In this document: piece after piece, positions 31,146 to 39,452 of the stretch
Numbering within the stretch: the stretch's first letter is position 1
Layout of the letters: each line of letters starts with the position of its first letter
Assembly (NCBI GenBank): GCA_963643225.1
Contig: CAVIIX010000005.1
Coordinates: forward strand, 57,407-121,406
DNA length: 64,000 nt
From: UBA1258 sp963643225
GTDB taxonomy: Bacteria; Bacillota; Clostridia; Lachnospirales; Lachnospiraceae
Direction: 5' to 3'
Program-made: the position numbers and the translations under genes
The notes under the pieces: model-generated
Seen by the model: the letters and a program-made list of their open reading frames with translations, nothing else
The model's database searches: none
Told to the model about the DNA's origin: nothing

Positions 31146-32084
31146 TTATTCTTCCTCTTCTCTCTTTCTGGCAAAATTTTCCTGAATTCTCTTATAGAAT
31201 TCCTGTGCCGCATTGTAGCCCATTTTCTTCTGACGGTAATTAACCGCTGCAGACTCACAAATAATCGCAAGGTTACGACCCGGACGTATGGGAATGTTGT
31301 GGCACACTACCTTGTTGCCCAGATATTCCGTATACTGTTCCTCAAGACCGAGTCTGTCATATTCTTTATCCTTGCTCCACTCTTCAAGTCTTATAACAAG
31401 ATCGATTGACTGTGTATCCTTAACACTTGATACACCAAATAGTGTCTTTACATCCACGATACCGATACCTCTGAGTTCGATAAAGTGCTTTGTAACGTCT
31501 GGTGCAGAACCGATTAAGGTTTCGTCACTTACCTTTCTTATTTCAACCGCATCATCCGATACAAGTCTGTGTCCACGCTTAATAAGCTCAAGAGCAGCCT
31601 CGGATTTACCGATACCGCTTTCGCCTGTAATCAAAACGCCTTCACCGTATACGTCAACCAGTACACCATGTACCACAATGCAGGGAGCCAGCTTTACGTT
31701 AAGCCATCTGATGATTTCTGCCATAAAATCAGAAGTCGATTTTTTGGTCATAAGAATCGGAATGTTTTTCTCAATTGCAATCTTTTTAAATAAATCGTCG
31801 GGCTCAAGCTCACGGCAGAACACAATTGCAGGAATTTCATAGGACAGGAATTCCCTGTAGTTTGTTTCCTTTTTCCTTGTAGATAAGCTCTCCATGTAGG
31901 TATATTCAACGTAGCCGATAATTTCGATTCTGGCAGCGTCGAAATGTTCAAAATATCCTGCAAGCTGAATGGCAGGTCTGTTAATATCGGGCTGAGTAAT
32001 TCTTATTTTAGAAATATCAACCTCGGGAGTCATGTTTTCTAACTTAAAATGATCGATAATTTCCTGTAGTGCAACAGCAGCCAT
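31146..32084 (-). CDS. hprK: HPr kinase/phosphorylase
   Basis: A 312-residue bifunctional enzyme that phosphorylates Ser46 of HPr (and Crh) with ATP or pyrophosphate and reverses this with phosphate, setting catabolite repression. Walker A GESGIGKSEAALELIKRGH and the signature RLVSDDAVEIRK are intact, with IELRGIGIVDVKTLFG downstream. AAGGAGG precedes the ATG. Its likely target, the Crh-like protein, is encoded five genes downstream in the same operon. Confidence 0.95.
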   Translation of the reverse strand: MAAVALQEIIDHFKLENMTPEVDISKIRITQPDINRPAIQLAGYFEHFDAARIEIIGYVEYTYMESLSTRKKETNYREFLSYEIPAIVFCRELEPDDLFKKIAIEKNIPILMTKKSTSDFMAEIIRWLNVKLAPCIVVHGVLVDVYGEGVLITGESGIGKSEAALELIKRGHRLVSDDAVEIRKVSDETLIGSAPDVTKHFIELRGIGIVDVKTLFGVSSVKDTQSIDLVIRLEEWSKDKEYDRLGLEEQYTEYLGNKVVCHNIPIRPGRNLAIICESAAVNYRQKKMGYNAAQEFYKRIQENFARKREEEE

Positions 32085-32136
32085 ATATGCCTCCTTTTAG
32101 CGGTTTTCTTTAATATATAAGTTTATCACACACAAA

Positions 32137-34008
32137 TTAATTATTTAAGTCCTTGTGGAAAAAATTGTAAATATTAAGAGCTGCTTCTTGGTTTATTGAA
32201 TCAACTCCCATAAGCCTTTCAACCGAAGCATTTTTTATTTCTTCAATTGAATCAAAAGAACGCATTAACGCTTTCCTTCTGGCAGGACCGATCCCTGAAA
32301 TATCATCAAGAATCGAATGCACCGAAGCCTTGTTTCTTAAACTCTTATGGTATTCAATTGCAAAGCGGTGCGCTTCATCCTGAATTCTTGTAATAAGCTT
32401 AAAGGCCTCCCCTGATTTGTTTATGTCTATTTCAACGCCTTCCACATACAAGCCTCTTGTGTTGTGGTTATCATCCTTTACCATACCGCACACAGGAATG
32501 TTAAGCTTTAATTCATCAAGCACTTCCTTGCAGATATTAACCTGCCCCCTGCCGCCGTCCATTAATATTAAATCAGGGAACCTTGCAAAGCTTCCATAGG
32601 AAGCTTCAAGATTTTCTTTGGCAAGCCTCTTCCTTTCCTCAAAGCCGTGCACAAAACGCCTTGTTAAAACCTCGTGCAGGCAGGCATAATCGTTTGGACC
32701 CTCAACGGATTTTATCTTAAATTTACGGTAATCACCCTTAACAGGCTTTCCCCCTTCAAACACCACCATTGAGCCTACGTTTTCAAAACCGTTTGTGTTT
32801 GATATATCGTAGGCTTCCACACGATTTATGTTTTCAAGTCCCGTGAGTTCTTCAAGTTCTAAAAGTGCACCCCTTGTGCGCTTTTCTTCACGTATTATTT
32901 TTTCTTTATCCTGCAAAAGAACAAGACCTGCATTTTTGCCGGCAAGCTCCACAAATTTTTCTTTACCGCCGATTTTAGGCACTATCAGCTTTACCTTCAC
33001 ACCCTTAATCTGTGTGAGCCATTCTTCTATAATAACGGACTCGTCTATTTCAAAGGGGAGCATAATTTCACGTGGTAAAAACGGCGTTCCGGTATAATAT
33101 CTTTTTACAAATTCCGTTAGAATTTCCCTTTCGGTAAGACCTTCCGTTTCCCCTATGTGATGATGCTCTCTTCCTATCATCTTGCCGTTTCTGATAAAGA
33201 AAACCTGTACAACAGCGTCAGTTTCATCCGCTGCAATTCCTAATACGTCTCTGTCTTCTTCATCTGCATCCGTAATCTTCTGCCTTTCTATAATCCTGGC
33301 AGCGCTTTCGTAAAGGTCTCTGTATTTTATGGCATTTTCAAAATCCAACGAAGAAGACGCCTCGTCCATCCTTTCCTTTAAGGTTTTCAAAATGGTCCTG
33401 TCATTTCCGTTACAGAAATCCGCAGCCAGCTTTACACGGTTCATGTAGTCTTCTTTATCCACATTACCCTGGCAGGGTGCGAGGCATCTTTTCATGTGAT
33501 AGTTAAGGCAGGGTCGGTCATTTACCGCTCCTGCTTCGCACCTTTTATTACAAGACCTTAAACAGTAGGTTGAATTTAATAATTCAATTGTGTCATTAAC
33601 TGCCTTGGCACTTGTGTAGGGGCCAAAATATTTAGCCTTGTCCTTGGCAGTCTTTCTCACCATCAAAAGTCTTGGATATTCTTCATTTAAAGTGATTTTT
33701 ATGTAAGGGTATGTTTTGGAATCTTTTAAGAGAGTATTGTATTTTGGGTTATATTCCTTAATCAGATTGTTTTCAAGCACTAAGGCTTCAAGTTCTGAAT
33801 CCACCACAATATATTCAAAGTGGTCTATCAGGGAAACCATCCTCTGAATTTTGAGAGTCTTCTTTGTTGAGACACGAAAATAAGACCTTACACGATTGTA
33901 TAGGTTTATTGCTTTTCCTACGTATATGACATTGTCGTCACAATCATGCATAAGATAAACTCCCGGCTTATGCGGGAGTTTACTTAATTCGTCCTGAATA
34001 TTAAACAT
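32137..34008 (-). CDS. uvrC: Excinuclease ABC subunit C
   Basis: The 623-residue dual-incision nuclease of nucleotide excision repair. It carries the GIY-YIG domain (LPHKPGVYLMHDCDDNVIYVGKAINLYNRV), a four-Cys region (CLRSCNKRCEAG and CLNYHMKRCLAPCQG), the UVR motif (ALDFENAIKYRD-like helix), the RNase H-like domain (RVEAYDISNTNGFENVGSMV, LILMDGGRGQVN) and C-terminal helix-hairpin-helix (LDDISGIGPARRKALM). Its start overlaps the ftsH end by eight bases. Confidence 0.96.
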   Translation of the reverse strand: MFNIQDELSKLPHKPGVYLMHDCDDNVIYVGKAINLYNRVRSYFRVSTKKTLKIQRMVSLIDHFEYIVVDSELEALVLENNLIKEYNPKYNTLLKDSKTYPYIKITLNEEYPRLLMVRKTAKDKAKYFGPYTSAKAVNDTIELLNSTYCLRSCNKRCEAGAVNDRPCLNYHMKRCLAPCQGNVDKEDYMNRVKLAADFCNGNDRTILKTLKERMDEASSSLDFENAIKYRDLYESAARIIERQKITDADEEDRDVLGIAADETDAVVQVFFIRNGKMIGREHHHIGETEGLTEREILTEFVKRYYTGTPFLPREIMLPFEIDESVIIEEWLTQIKGVKVKLIVPKIGGKEKFVELAGKNAGLVLLQDKEKIIREEKRTRGALLELEELTGLENINRVEAYDISNTNGFENVGSMVVFEGGKPVKGDYRKFKIKSVEGPNDYACLHEVLTRRFVHGFEERKRLAKENLEASYGSFARFPDLILMDGGRGQVNICKEVLDELKLNIPVCGMVKDDNHNTRGLYVEGVEIDINKSGEAFKLITRIQDEAHRFAIEYHKSLRNKASVHSILDDISGIGPARRKALMRSFDSIEEIKNASVERLMGVDSINQEAALNIYNFFHKDLNN

Positions 34009-36070
34009 TTACATCCTCTTGTGCGGATTCTTCTGATGCAGTTTCTTCATTAACTGTTTCCGTATTTTCATCTGTTAGGGCTTCTTTAGGCACATTTTCT
34101 TCTTTTGCAGCTTCTTTAACAGGTGTTGCTTCTTCTGAAGTCTTTCCCTCTGAAGGCTTATCCTCTGAAGGCTCTTTCTTATCTTCTTCAGGATCAGGCA
34201 GGCCCTTTTCCCTTCTGTATATCTTCATGAATTCCTTGCCGGTAATAGTTTCTTTTTCTATTAAGTAGGCTGCAATGTTATCAAGAATTTTACGGTTCTG
34301 CGAAAGAAGCTTCTTTGCTTCATCGTAGCATTCCTTAAGCATCCTCATTACTTCGTCGTCGATGCCTGCTGCCGTTACATCACTGCAGTTAAGCGCTCTT
34401 CTGCCGTCAAGGTATTGGCTTTCTACGGTTTCAAGACCGATGAGCCCGAACTTCTCACTCATGCCGTACATTGTAATCATGGAGCGGGCAATCTTTGTAG
34501 CCTGCTCTATGTCGTTGGAGGCACCTGTTGTAACGGAATCAAATACTATTTCTTCTGCTGCACGCCCGCCTAACAGTCCTACTATTCTATCGTGAAGCTC
34601 TGCTTTAGAATCAAGATATTTTTCTTCTTCCGGTACATGCATTACATATCCTAAAGCACCCATTGTACGGGGCACGATTGTAATCTTCTGTACAGGCTCT
34701 GAATTTTTCTGAAGAGCAGAAACAAGAGCATGACCAACCTCATGATAGGAAACAATTTTTCTTTCTTCCTTACTCATGATTCTGTCTTTCTTTTCTTTAC
34801 CTACAAGCACCTGTTCAACAGCACCAAACAAATCCTTCTGGCTTACAAATTCACGCTTTTCCTTAACCGCATTAATGGCAGCTTCGTTTATCATGTTGGC
34901 AAGATCTGAACCAACAGCTCCTGATGTGGCAAGTGCAATTTCATCTAAATCAACGGTTTCATCCATAAGTACGTCTTTTGCATGTACCTTAAGGATTTCA
35001 ACTCTGCCCTTTAAATCTGGCTTGTCTACTATGATGCGGCGGTCGAAACGTCCGGGACGAAGAAGCGCCTTATCAAGTATTTCAGGACGGTTTGTGGCTG
35101 CAAGAATGAAAATACCCTTTGATGAATCAAAACCATCCATTTCTGAAAGCAGCTGATTAAGAGTCTGTTCTCTTTCTTCATTGCCGCCGCCATATTTTGA
35201 ATCACGGCTGCGTCCGATTGCGTCAATTTCATCGATAAATATAATACAGGGAGCGTTTTTGTTTGCTTCCTTGAATAAGTCACGCACTCTTGAAGCACCT
35301 ACACCTACAAACATTTCCACGAAATCAGAGCCTGTAAGTGAAAAGAAAGGAACGTGCGCCTCACCTGCAACTGCTCTTGCAAGTAAGGTCTTACCTGTAC
35401 CGGGAGGGCCCACAAGGAGTGCACCCTTAGGAAGCTTTGCACCGATTTTTACGTATCTTCCGGGATTATGTAAAAAGTCCACTACTTCAACCAGGCTTTC
35501 TTTTGCCTCGTCTTCACCCGCAACATCTTTAAAAGTAACACCGGTTTCCTTCTGTACATACACCTTGGCGTTTGACTTGCCTACGCCACCCATAATGCCT
35601 GAGCCGCCGCCCATTTTCTTTGAGATAAAGCTTATGAGTATAAAGAAAAGGAGTACCGGTAAAATGTAAGTAAGTATTACAGAAATAAGCCAGCTTGAAT
35701 TATCCGGAATTTCCTTTGAAATCTCGACACCTGCCTCAACAAGTCTTTCTACCAGCTTGTCTTCATCTCCCACTATACCTGTCACGTAGGTAATGGTAGT
35801 GCTGCGCATATAGGCACTCTTTGTAATTTCTTCCTTAGGATAAATCGTAATACAGTCATCCGTAATGTAGACACTTTCGATTTTGCCTGCGTCCACCATC
35901 TCTATGAATTCATTGTATGTGATTTCCTTGTTCGTGGCAGTGGTAAGAGCTCTTGAAAAATAGCTCACGATTAAAAGAATTACCAATATCGCAATAAGCA
36001 TCGGAGCTATGCGGGGTCCCTTTGGATCGTTTTGCCTGTTATTAGAATTATTTGAATTGTTATCGCTCAT
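34001..36070 (-). CDS. ftsH: ATP-dependent zinc metalloprotease FtsH
   Basis: A 689-residue membrane AAA+ protease. Two transmembrane helices (about 22-40 and 125-147) flank an extracytoplasmic domain. The AAA module has Walker A VGPPGTGKTLLARA, Walker B IIFIDEIDAIG and the second region of homology ATNRPEILDKALLRPGRFDR. The zinc site is HEVGH (SYHEVGHALV) with a downstream Glu. The C-terminal ~75 residues are a low-complexity Glu/Ser/Lys/Thr tail, longer than usual. It heads the nine-gene operon running to the lipid kinase. Confidence 0.96.
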   Translation of the reverse strand: MSDNNSNNSNNRQNDPKGPRIAPMLIAILVILLIVSYFSRALTTATNKEITYNEFIEMVDAGKIESVYITDDCITIYPKEEITKSAYMRSTTITYVTGIVGDEDKLVERLVEAGVEISKEIPDNSSWLISVILTYILPVLLFFILISFISKKMGGGSGIMGGVGKSNAKVYVQKETGVTFKDVAGEDEAKESLVEVVDFLHNPGRYVKIGAKLPKGALLVGPPGTGKTLLARAVAGEAHVPFFSLTGSDFVEMFVGVGASRVRDLFKEANKNAPCIIFIDEIDAIGRSRDSKYGGGNEEREQTLNQLLSEMDGFDSSKGIFILAATNRPEILDKALLRPGRFDRRIIVDKPDLKGRVEILKVHAKDVLMDETVDLDEIALATSGAVGSDLANMINEAAINAVKEKREFVSQKDLFGAVEQVLVGKEKKDRIMSKEERKIVSYHEVGHALVSALQKNSEPVQKITIVPRTMGALGYVMHVPEEEKYLDSKAELHDRIVGLLGGRAAEEIVFDSVTTGASNDIEQATKIARSMITMYGMSEKFGLIGLETVESQYLDGRRALNCSDVTAAGIDDEVMRMLKECYDEAKKLLSQNRKILDNIAAYLIEKETITGKEFMKIYRREKGLPDPEEDKKEPSEDKPSEGKTSEEATPVKEAAKEENVPKEALTDENTETVNEETASEESAQEDVNV

Positions 36071-36111
36071 ATTTTTCTCCTGTTAATGGGCATCTGCCCA
36101 CAGATATTATA

Positions 36112-36140
36112 ATTATAAGTAGCAACAATGCTTTCGGCAA
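36112..36140 (-). promoter_or_regulatory. Promoter of the ftsH operon
   Basis: On the minus strand TTGCCG (36135-36140), a 17-base spacer and a perfect TATAAT (36112-36117). A small hairpin TGGGCAGATGCCCA (36088-36101) lies in the short leader before the AGGAG site of ftsH. Confidence 0.6.
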
Positions 36141-36184
36141 TATCCTTTATCTAAAAAAAATATAAAGAGAAAATATCTTTTTAC

Positions 36185-36213
36185 TTGAATTTCTATAACT
36201 TTGTTTGTAAAAT
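36185..36213 (+). promoter_or_regulatory. Promoter of the DUF1846 gene
   Basis: TTGAAT (36185-36190), a 17-base spacer and TAAAAT (36208-36213), about 30 bases before the start codon. It faces away from the ftsH promoter. Confidence 0.55.
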
Positions 36214-36242
36214 CATAACCATGAATGGAGGAATCTTTCCAC

Positions 36243-37724
36243 ATGAAAATAGGATTTGATAACGATAAATACATTAAAATGCAGTCTGAGCGGATACTTG
36301 AGCGAATTTCGTCCTTTGGCGACAAGCTGTACCTGGAATTTGGCGGCAAGTTATTCGACGACTATCACGCATCCAGAGTACTACCGGGATTTGAGCCCGA
36401 CAGTAAGCTTAAGATGCTTTTACAGATGAAGGATAAGGCCGAGATAGTAATCGCCATCGGTGCCGATGCTATAGAGCAAAACAAAAAACGAGGCGACCTT
36501 GGCATTACCTACGATCTTGAAGTCTTAAGACTCATTGACGCTTTCACCAACATAGGTCTGTATGTGGGCAGTGTCGTCATCACCAAATACGTAGGCCAGC
36601 CTGCAGCAGATGCTTTCCGTTCAAGACTTTCGGCATTAAACATTAAATCCTATCTGCACTATCCCATTGAAGGTTATCCCAGCAACATCCCTCTTATCGT
36701 AAGCGATAACGGATACGGCAAAAACGAATATATTGAAACCAAAAGGCCTTTAGTAGTTGTAACTGCTCCGGGTCCAGGCTCGGGTAAAATGGCAACCTGT
36801 CTTTCACAGCTTTATCATGAGCACAAGCGCGGAATAAATGCAGGCTATGCTAAATTTGAAACCTTCCCTATATGGAATCTTTCCTTAAGCCACCCCGTTA
36901 ACGTAGCTTATGAAGCTGCAACAGCCGATTTAAACGACGTTAATATGTATGACCCCTATCACATGGATGCTTACGGCATTAAAACCGTTAACTATAACAG
37001 AGACGTTGAAATCTTCCCTGTTTTAAATGCAATCTTTACTCAGATTTTAGGCGACAGCCCCTATAAATCTCCTACCGACATGGGTGTCAACATGGCCGGC
37101 AACTGTATCATTGACGACGAAGTCTGTGTTGAAGCTTCCAAACAGGAAATTCTAAGACGTTATTATACGGCTCTTTGTGAAACAAAACGCGGTATCGGTC
37201 CCAAAGAAACAGTATATAAGCTTGAGCTTTTATTAAAGCAGTTAAATATTTCTTCAGAAGACAGAAAGGTTGTAAGCGCTGCCCTTGAAAGAGAAGCAGA
37301 AACCTCACATCCTTCTGTTGCAATTGAACTTCCAAACGGTAAAGTCATTACAGGTAAGACTACCGATTTACTTGGCGCAAGTGCTGCTGCCTTAATCAAT
37401 GCCTTAAAGGAGCTTGCAGGCATCGACCATAAGCTTCACCTGGTTACAAAAGAAGCCTTAGAGCCTATCCAAACGGTTAAGACAAAATATTTAGGAAGCA
37501 AAAATCCCCGTCTTCATACAGACGAAGTTTTAATTGCTCTTTCAGTGAGTGCTGCCACCAACAAAGCTTCCAAAGAAGCCTTAGAGCAGATTCCCAAATT
37601 AAAGGGCTGCGAAATTCATTCAAGCGTTATTCTTTCTCCCGTTGATGAAAGAATGTTTAAAAAGCTTCGCATGAATTTAACCTGCGAGCCTAAATACGAA
37701 ACCGACAATAAATTCCATAATTAA
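36243..37724 (+). CDS. DUF1846 (UPF0371) family protein
   Basis: A 493-residue cytoplasmic protein of the DUF1846 family (MKIGFDNDKYIKMQSERILER, FGGKLFDDYHASRVLPGF, TAPGPGSGKMATCLSQLYHE). The last segment is P-loop-like. Known members are of this length and have an unknown biochemical role; a nucleotide- or metal-related function is possible. The ATG at 36243 lies ten bases after GGAGGA; an in-frame ATG at 36225 overlaps that binding site. It stands alone between the divergent ftsH operon and a convergent operon. Confidence 0.85.
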   Translation: MKIGFDNDKYIKMQSERILERISSFGDKLYLEFGGKLFDDYHASRVLPGFEPDSKLKMLLQMKDKAEIVIAIGADAIEQNKKRGDLGITYDLEVLRLIDAFTNIGLYVGSVVITKYVGQPAADAFRSRLSALNIKSYLHYPIEGYPSNIPLIVSDNGYGKNEYIETKRPLVVVTAPGPGSGKMATCLSQLYHEHKRGINAGYAKFETFPIWNLSLSHPVNVAYEAATADLNDVNMYDPYHMDAYGIKTVNYNRDVEIFPVLNAIFTQILGDSPYKSPTDMGVNMAGNCIIDDEVCVEASKQEILRRYYTALCETKRGIGPKETVYKLELLLKQLNISSEDRKVVSAALEREAETSHPSVAIELPNGKVITGKTTDLLGASAAALINALKELAGIDHKLHLVTKEALEPIQTVKTKYLGSKNPRLHTDEVLIALSVSAATNKASKEALEQIPKLKGCEIHSSVILSPVDERMFKKLRMNLTCEPKYETDNKFHN

Positions 37725-37727
37725 AAC

Positions 37728-37765
37728 AAACCCTTGAGATTGTTTAATCCCAAGGGTTTTTATTT
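37728..37765. terminator. Bidirectional terminator between convergent genes
   Basis: AAACCCTTG (37728-37736) and CAAGGGTTT (37750-37758) form a stem with TTATTT following on the plus strand. It lies between the stop codons of the DUF1846 gene and the polytopic membrane protein gene. Confidence 0.7.
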
Positions 37766-39452
37766 ATCCTCTTTTTGCAAAAAGCTTGAAGGCACCTAAC
37801 AATTCAAATATATAGGCAAAGCTTAAAAGTCCCGGTAATGCAATACTGTAAAAATTAAGAGTTATCATATTGATTCCGTCTTCAAATAAGAATGCCACAA
37901 ACCAACTTATCGAAAATGCATAGCATACCGAAATTCCAAAGAATACAAAACCAGCCATCATACATAAAAGCGATTCCTTGTGTTTGAAGGTATATTCCTT
38001 TCTTTTACTGCCTGCCACGCACCAGCTCACAATCGAATAAACGATAAATATAAGGCTTCCAAAGAAAAGCACCGTATTCACTATTTTGTAAATGATGTTG
38101 ATAACGTTAATAACCGGCACGATTTTATCAGACTGAATCTTTTTAGAAGCCGTATCCATTAAATAATTTACATTTGTAACTTCCTCAGCAGTCTGAACAT
38201 AGGTGTAATTATCAAAGATATCATCTTCGCTTACAACGCTTATGCCGGGCAAATATCCTTTTAAAAATACCGCACCCTTAAAGGCTTCGATTGTCTCTTC
38301 CCTAAGACTCTTAACCTCTTCCTTTGTGTAACCTCCGGTAGATGCAAGAATCCAAATTACCCCTTCCTGCTTTTTAAGGCTCCCGTTTTTAAAGGCTTCG
38401 TCAAGCTCGTCATTAACGTTTTTAAAAAATTCCTTCATATCGGCTTCCGACGTGTACATTCCAGTTATTAATAAAGAATCTCTTAATGCCCACATCACGT
38501 GGTCACCCTTTAAAGGATTAGCCTTTAAATCGTTGTCACACCATATGCTTGTCATGACTGATTCGAGAAGTTTTGGATGCTCTGAAAGTGTAGGCGATGC
38601 CGCAAAAGCCTTTTCAAGTGTATCGTATGGCGTCCAGATATACATGCTTCTGTTTTCTGAATCAATTTTATAAAGGTTTTCTGCAAATTCACCAAATTCA
38701 GAATCGGTTCTTGTATTAATTTCAAATACACCGAAATATTTGTAATTAACCGTCTTATAGGTAATTGTTATTGCAAAGAAAATACCTAAAGGAATCAAAA
38801 GATTCACTATTTTCTTTGCATTCACCTTTGTCTTTATTACATAGGCTAAAGAAAGTACCATTGAAAAAATCAGGCACGCCATGAGCCACAAGCCATCTTC
38901 TTTTATGTAATAGGTAAACGAAAAGACAAGGCCTAATATAATGCTGTTAACAAGCGCTCTCTTCTTTAAGCCTGCTCTCTTTACCATTCTTATCATTAAA
39001 GAAAGGGTGATTATTACAAAAGGCGCTATAATTCCGTTTCTGTAAAGTCTTGTGCCACTCCACACATCAAAAGCCTGAGGCATAAAAAGTGTGTACACAT
39101 AAGTAAGAAAAGCAATCAGTTTTCTTTTGCCTAATAATTCAAACACCACCTCATACACTGTAAATGCTGCTACGACCCAGACCGACGCCATAATTACAGG
39201 ATAAGGAAGTTTTAATAAGGACGTCACCTTCAAAAACACGGAAAAGCTTAAATCCTTTACAAGGGCAAGATGCGAAAAATTGTTAAAGTGGTCGCTTAAA
39301 TCTGCATAGGCAATCATAAGTCTGTCATCACAGGTCTGTGATGCAGCAAACCATATACCGATTAAAACGCTTAACAAAATTCTTGTAACCGCAAGCAAAA
39401 TCATTGCCATTAAAAGTTGACCGTTGATTTTCCTGTTTGAATCAGCATTCAT
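37764..39452 (-). CDS. Polytopic membrane protein, possibly a GT-C-type glycosyltransferase
   Basis: A 562-residue protein with about ten transmembrane helices. It starts with one helix, then an extracytoplasmic TCDDRLMIAYADLSDHF stretch holding an Asp-Asp pair of the sort used by GT-C transferases (GT39-like), followed by seven or so helices. A ~180-residue outside loop (about 255-430, EINTRTDSEFGEFAENLYKI to KIQSDKIVPV) and four further helices complete it. No named family was recognised. The start codon is directly after the stop of the GH74-like gene (TAAATG), with GGAG just upstream, so the two are coupled. Confidence 0.6.
   Translation of the reverse strand: MNADSNRKINGQLLMAMILLAVTRILLSVLIGIWFAASQTCDDRLMIAYADLSDHFNNFSHLALVKDLSFSVFLKVTSLLKLPYPVIMASVWVVAAFTVYEVVFELLGKRKLIAFLTYVYTLFMPQAFDVWSGTRLYRNGIIAPFVIITLSLMIRMVKRAGLKKRALVNSIILGLVFSFTYYIKEDGLWLMACLIFSMVLSLAYVIKTKVNAKKIVNLLIPLGIFFAITITYKTVNYKYFGVFEINTRTDSEFGEFAENLYKIDSENRSMYIWTPYDTLEKAFAASPTLSEHPKLLESVMTSIWCDNDLKANPLKGDHVMWALRDSLLITGMYTSEADMKEFFKNVNDELDEAFKNGSLKKQEGVIWILASTGGYTKEEVKSLREETIEAFKGAVFLKGYLPGISVVSEDDIFDNYTYVQTAEEVTNVNYLMDTASKKIQSDKIVPVINVINIIYKIVNTVLFFGSLIFIVYSIVSWCVAGSKRKEYTFKHKESLLCMMAGFVFFGISVCYAFSISWFVAFLFEDGINMITLNFYSIALPGLLSFAYIFELLGAFKLFAKRG

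Noticed and set aside
36113..36349. Minus-strand frame upstream of ftsH
   Set aside because: It overlaps the promoter region and the start of the DUF1846 gene, and its sequence shows no family features.
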